In this document: piece after piece, positions 61,637 through 64,000 of the stretch
How the letters are laid out: each line of letters opens with the position of its first letter
Position numbering within the stretch: position 1 is the stretch's first letter
Assembly: GCF_009650435.1 (NCBI RefSeq)
Contig: NZ_VVIP01000035.1
Span: 1 to 64,000, forward strand
DNA from: Foetidibacter luteolus
Lineage (GTDB): Bacteria > Bacteroidota > Bacteroidia > Chitinophagales > Chitinophagaceae
Length of the DNA: 64,000 nucleotides
Reading direction: 5' to 3'
Notes under the pieces: model-generated
The model's input: only the letters and a program-made list of their open reading frames with translations
Database searches by the model: none
Told to the model about the DNA's origin: nothing
Position numbers and translations under genes: made by a program

Positions 61637-62227
61637 TTAAGAAATGGCCCTTTGCATTACCCTTTTGCGTATGCGGCTAAGCGACTCTGGCGCTACACCA
61701 AGATAAGAGGCAATGTAGTGTTGGGGTACACGCTCAAAATAAATGCTGTGGTCTGTAAGTGTTTTGAGGTAGCGTTCTTCAGGGGTTTTGAGCAGCAGGC
61801 TATGCATCCTGTCTTCCAGGCAGCTGACGAGGTATTCGGCCATCAGGCGGCCGAACCTTTCCGCGGAGCGGTGCTTTTGGTAAAGCTGCTGCAAATCATC
61901 ATAATGCAAGGCCAGCACTTCGGCATCTTCCATCGCTTCAATAGTTATGCCGGCTGGTGTACGGTTGGTGTAGCTGGTGTAGGCGCCCGTCCACTGGTTT
62001 TCAAAACTAAAGAAAGTGGTTACTTCTATACCATCTATTATTTTATAAAACCTGAAGCTGCCTTTTGTTATAAAGTAAATTTCGCCGGCGGGTTTTCCTT
62101 CTGTAACAAGCTGTTGTTTTTTAAGGCAGATTTTAACAGTAAGCCGCTGCCGCATATCCTGCCATGCTTCTTCGCCCATCTGCATTTGCAGCATGAATAT
62201 TTGTAAAGCGCTGTATTTGTTGTCCAT
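61637..62227 (-). CDS. Crp/Fnr-family regulator
   Basis: 196 residues: cyclic-nucleotide-binding-type fold (GEIYFITKGSFRFYKI, AMEDAEVLALHYDDL) and a C-terminal helix-turn-helix (HYIASYLGVAPESLSRIRKR). No conserved cAMP-binding Arg-Ser pair is evident. It lies 62 bp upstream of the NAD-dependent protein on the same strand and may regulate it. Confidence 0.92.
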   Translation of the reverse strand: MDNKYSALQIFMLQMQMGEEAWQDMRQRLTVKICLKKQQLVTEGKPAGEIYFITKGSFRFYKIIDGIEVTTFFSFENQWTGAYTSYTNRTPAGITIEAMEDAEVLALHYDDLQQLYQKHRSAERFGRLMAEYLVSCLEDRMHSLLLKTPEERYLKTLTDHSIYFERVPQHYIASYLGVAPESLSRIRKRVMQRAIS

Positions 62228-62265
62228 CAGGTAAAAAGCTTTTCTTAAAAGCTACCGCAGCATGC

Positions 62266-62442
62266 TTATGAAAGAATTTTTTTCCTGGTTACGATTTTCT
62301 TTCGTGGGCTTGCAGGATATTTTTGGAGGTGCTTTAGTTTATACTCCCTGATGAACTCACTAATTGCGTTTCGTTCTTTATCATTCAAGGGTTTACTTTT
62401 TATTATAAAGTCAACGCCTTCTGGTTCTTTTATGTATCCCAT
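62266..62442 (-). CDS. Small basic protein paired with GNAT-like gene
   Basis: 58 residues, ATG at 62442, stop at 62266, 6 bp after the end of the GNAT-like gene. Reads EGVDFIIKSKPLNDKERNAI, then EFIREYK and a Lys/Arg-rich end (PRKKIVTRKK). I recall similar 55-65-residue Bacteroidota proteins, but none with a known function. Tight spacing suggests translational coupling with the GNAT-like protein. Confidence 0.7.
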   Translation of the reverse strand: MGYIKEPEGVDFIIKSKPLNDKERNAISEFIREYKLKHLQKYPASPRKKIVTRKKILS

Positions 62443-62448
62443 TTTAGC

Positions 62449-62976
62449 CTAATTTTTAAAATACCTGTTAACTAAGATTTGAGAAGCTTCTGTTGTTATT
62501 ATCATTCTCTGCCCTCCAAAATGATATGCTCTCAAACTTTTAACATAGTGATTAATCAATTTTGTTTTTGCATCAAACGCAACAAAACCATCAAAGCCTT
62601 TTTGAAACGAAAGCCTGCATGCATACGCTACCAAATTTCCTGCCACCCCTTCATATAACTTTGTTTTTCCTACATTGAAAGGAGCACTTTCAACCAAGTT
62701 CATGAAAATATGGTCAGCTTCAATACTTATGCTTAGCAAACCTTGAATAATGTCCGGATTATTTACAATGGTAAGCTTGTAAACCTCCCTGGAATAGTCT
62801 GATAACTCAGTTTTCCAGTTGAATAGCCATCTATTCTTCTTTGTAATAGTCTTCAAATCCTTCAGCACCAATAAACTCACTTCAGTTTGAAAACTATCCC
62901 CTGAAATAGTATTTTGAATGGAATTCGTCAGCCTGTCAATTCTAAAACTTTGTAACGCCCCTCTTTTCATAATCAT
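62449..62976 (-). CDS. GNAT-like acetyltransferase-fold protein
   Basis: 175 residues, no signal peptide. The C-terminal half fits a GNAT fold: a strand-plus-loop LYEGVAGNLVAYACRLSFQKG, GFVAFDAKTKLINHYVKSLR and FGGQRMIITTEASQILVNRY. The acetyl-CoA loop Q/RxxGxG/A is degenerate (YEGVAGN). Function unknown; the small gene directly after it hints at a two-protein unit. Confidence 0.6.
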   Translation of the reverse strand: MIMKRGALQSFRIDRLTNSIQNTISGDSFQTEVSLLVLKDLKTITKKNRWLFNWKTELSDYSREVYKLTIVNNPDIIQGLLSISIEADHIFMNLVESAPFNVGKTKLYEGVAGNLVAYACRLSFQKGFDGFVAFDAKTKLINHYVKSLRAYHFGGQRMIITTEASQILVNRYFKN

Positions 62977-63018
62977 TGCTAATTTACAAACGTTTTAGAA
63001 CATTTACTTTTCCCCATA

Positions 63019-64000
63019 TCATCTATCCCCGCTTGTTAACGCATATACGGCAAACGATGCCAGCCAATGCTCGCCCATATAATCGCCGCTGGCCACATGC
63101 GGCAAGGCAGATTCTATATGTTTATTGGCAAGTTGTAATAAGGCTGTTTTACCGGCCCCGGCATGCTCCGCTATACCATACAGGCACCAGGCCCGGCTTA
63201 GGTTAAGGCCATCCAGGTGCACCAGTTTGCCATCGCTGCGGTCAATCACCTGGCCCGGCTGCAGGTTAACGGCGGTATTAAACAGTTGTGGTAAAAAAGC
63301 TTTTATCCATTTTTGATAGGCAGCGGCAGGCAACACACGCCACATTAAATCGGCTTCTTCCAGGCAGGGACTTAAAAAATCATTACCGCCCGGCTCCCAA
63401 CTTAGCGGGCAGGCCTTATCACGGTAATAAAAACGCATAGCAGCAGTTTTAATGGCCAATTGCAGAGAATCATCTTTTACCTGGGCGGCATAATCCCATG
63501 CCAGGCGCAAACCAAAGGCCAGGTTAGAGTGTTCGCCAACGCGTATAGGATAAACAAGTTTTTTAAGATAGGCTATATAAGCCCCCGAAAAGTATTGCGC
63601 CAATGGCTGCAGGTTAGCTGATAGCTGTTTGCCCAGGCTGTCATTCCAGGTAAGTAATTCAGCCTGCAATTGCAACAGCCAGCCCCAGCCATAGGTGCGT
63701 TCCAGGCCGCGGTTATCTTTTTGCTGAAAAATTTTCAACTCGGTTTGAATATTGGCCGCTGATAAATTTTCAGAAAGTTTTTGCTTTATGATAGCTGCTT
63801 CCGGCAGAGAAGGAAAAAGCTTTAGCAAGCGCACCAGCATCCAATGGCCATGTACGCTGGAATGCCAGTCGAAACACCCGTAAAAAGCCGGATGATAAGC
63901 TTTGGGTTTTGCAATTAAAGAAGTGTCTGTATATGTAATTCCTGTTTTGTACGGAAACTCCTGCTGCATGCAGCGCAGCGGCAGTTGGGCAAAATGCGAA
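63019..64000 (-). CDS. DUF2891 protein (5' end outside window)
   Basis: Partial gene: the frame stays open to the right edge; residues before the ATG at 63969 (FAQLPLRCMQQEFPYKTG) match the family N-terminus, so the true start is upstream. The visible part of about 327 residues has HPAFYGCFDWHSSVHGHWML, GWGWLLQLQAEL and CLEEADLMWRVLP, typical of DUF2891, a family of alpha/alpha-toroid-like proteins with unknown activity, often near glycan genes. Confidence is for family, not function. Confidence 0.88.
   Translation of the reverse strand, partial: SHFAQLPLRCMQQEFPYKTGITYTDTSLIAKPKAYHPAFYGCFDWHSSVHGHWMLVRLLKLFPSLPEAAIIKQKLSENLSAANIQTELKIFQQKDNRGLERTYGWGWLLQLQAELLTWNDSLGKQLSANLQPLAQYFSGAYIAYLKKLVYPIRVGEHSNLAFGLRLAWDYAAQVKDDSLQLAIKTAAMRFYYRDKACPLSWEPGGNDFLSPCLEEADLMWRVLPAAAYQKWIKAFLPQLFNTAVNLQPGQVIDRSDGKLVHLDGLNLSRAWCLYGIAEHAGAGKTALLQLANKHIESALPHVASGDYMGEHWLASFAVYALTSGDR

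Overview
The window comes from a member of the Bacteroidota, most likely a Chitinophagaceae-like soil or freshwater bacterium. Evidence: two large secreted proteins end in the type B sorting domain of the type IX secretion system; several genes have the Bacteroidota promoter boxes (-33 TTTG, -7 TAnnTTTG); Shine-Dalgarno sites are mostly absent; and the gene families (OstA-like/MCE pair, Lnb-like DUF4105, DUF4197, MarR-pirin-YceI cluster, 615-residue PurF) are typical of that phylum. The content is mainly chromosomal housekeeping and sugar metabolism. I saw no rRNA, tRNA, CRISPR array, phage or transposase gene.

Layout: 0.2-4.4 kb carries nhaA and an envelope pair (OstA-like, MCE). 4.9-12.8 kb carries two tandem type IX-secreted PKD-repeat paralogues, an alpha/beta hydrolase and an Lnb-like membrane protein. 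13.1-13.7 kb holds a decayed zeta-toxin-like gene with its small partner. 13.7-14.9 kb is an RlmI-like rRNA methyltransferase. 15-21.4 kb is a hexuronate cluster (uxaC, uxuA, SDR-type uxuB, a TIM-barrel gene broken by an in-frame stop) with a divergent LacI regulator. 21.4-30.5 kb has plsC, priA, uma2, murB, a DUF4197 protein, a FAD oxidoreductase and kduD. 30.6-36.1 kb has an ECF sigma/anti-sigma pair, gcvH, metF and a long-tailed lptB. 36.5-41.6 kb has a SurA-like chaperone, then marR, pirin, two yceI genes and a second pirin. 41.8-42.3 kb is a candidate toxin-antitoxin module. 42.5-50.2 kb has an FMN reductase, purF, a flavin monooxygenase, korA without an adjacent korB, a LutA-like protein and a SEC-C protein. 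50.7-57.9 kb has a Gfo/Idh/MocA oxidoreductase, two unknown genes and the oxidative pentose phosphate genes pgl, zwf and gnd. 58.2-64 kb has a ZipA-C-like membrane protein, a papain-like peptidase, an NmrA-like protein with a Crp-type regulator, a GNAT-like protein with a small partner, and a DUF2891 protein cut by the window edge.

The most unusual aspect is the intergenic DNA. At least four families of dispersed repeats occupy nearly every gap over 200 bp: (1) a modular element of about 130-150 bp in eight copies; (2) a motif ending in GTTGTGTCACTCACTTGTAC or its GCGTCGCACTCTTGTAC variant in about ten copies; (3) 7-bp-period simple repeats (CACCATT/CACTACT, GTGAGTA) with GAACAAGG and GATGTACGATGT tracts; (4) REP-like hairpins. 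At 31.1-32.0 kb, family 2/3 copies form a large inverted repeat around a smaller element with its own 15-bp terminal inverted repeats and terminator-like hairpins; this is the best candidate here for something undescribed.

Genes that probably work together: gnd, zwf and pgl produce NADPH and ribulose-5-phosphate; uxaC, uxuA and uxuB interconvert glucuronate and 2-keto-3-deoxygluconate intermediates, with kduD doing a related step elsewhere; the MarR protein probably controls its own promoter and the pirin/YceI genes through matching operators; the sigma/anti-sigma pair forms its own switch.
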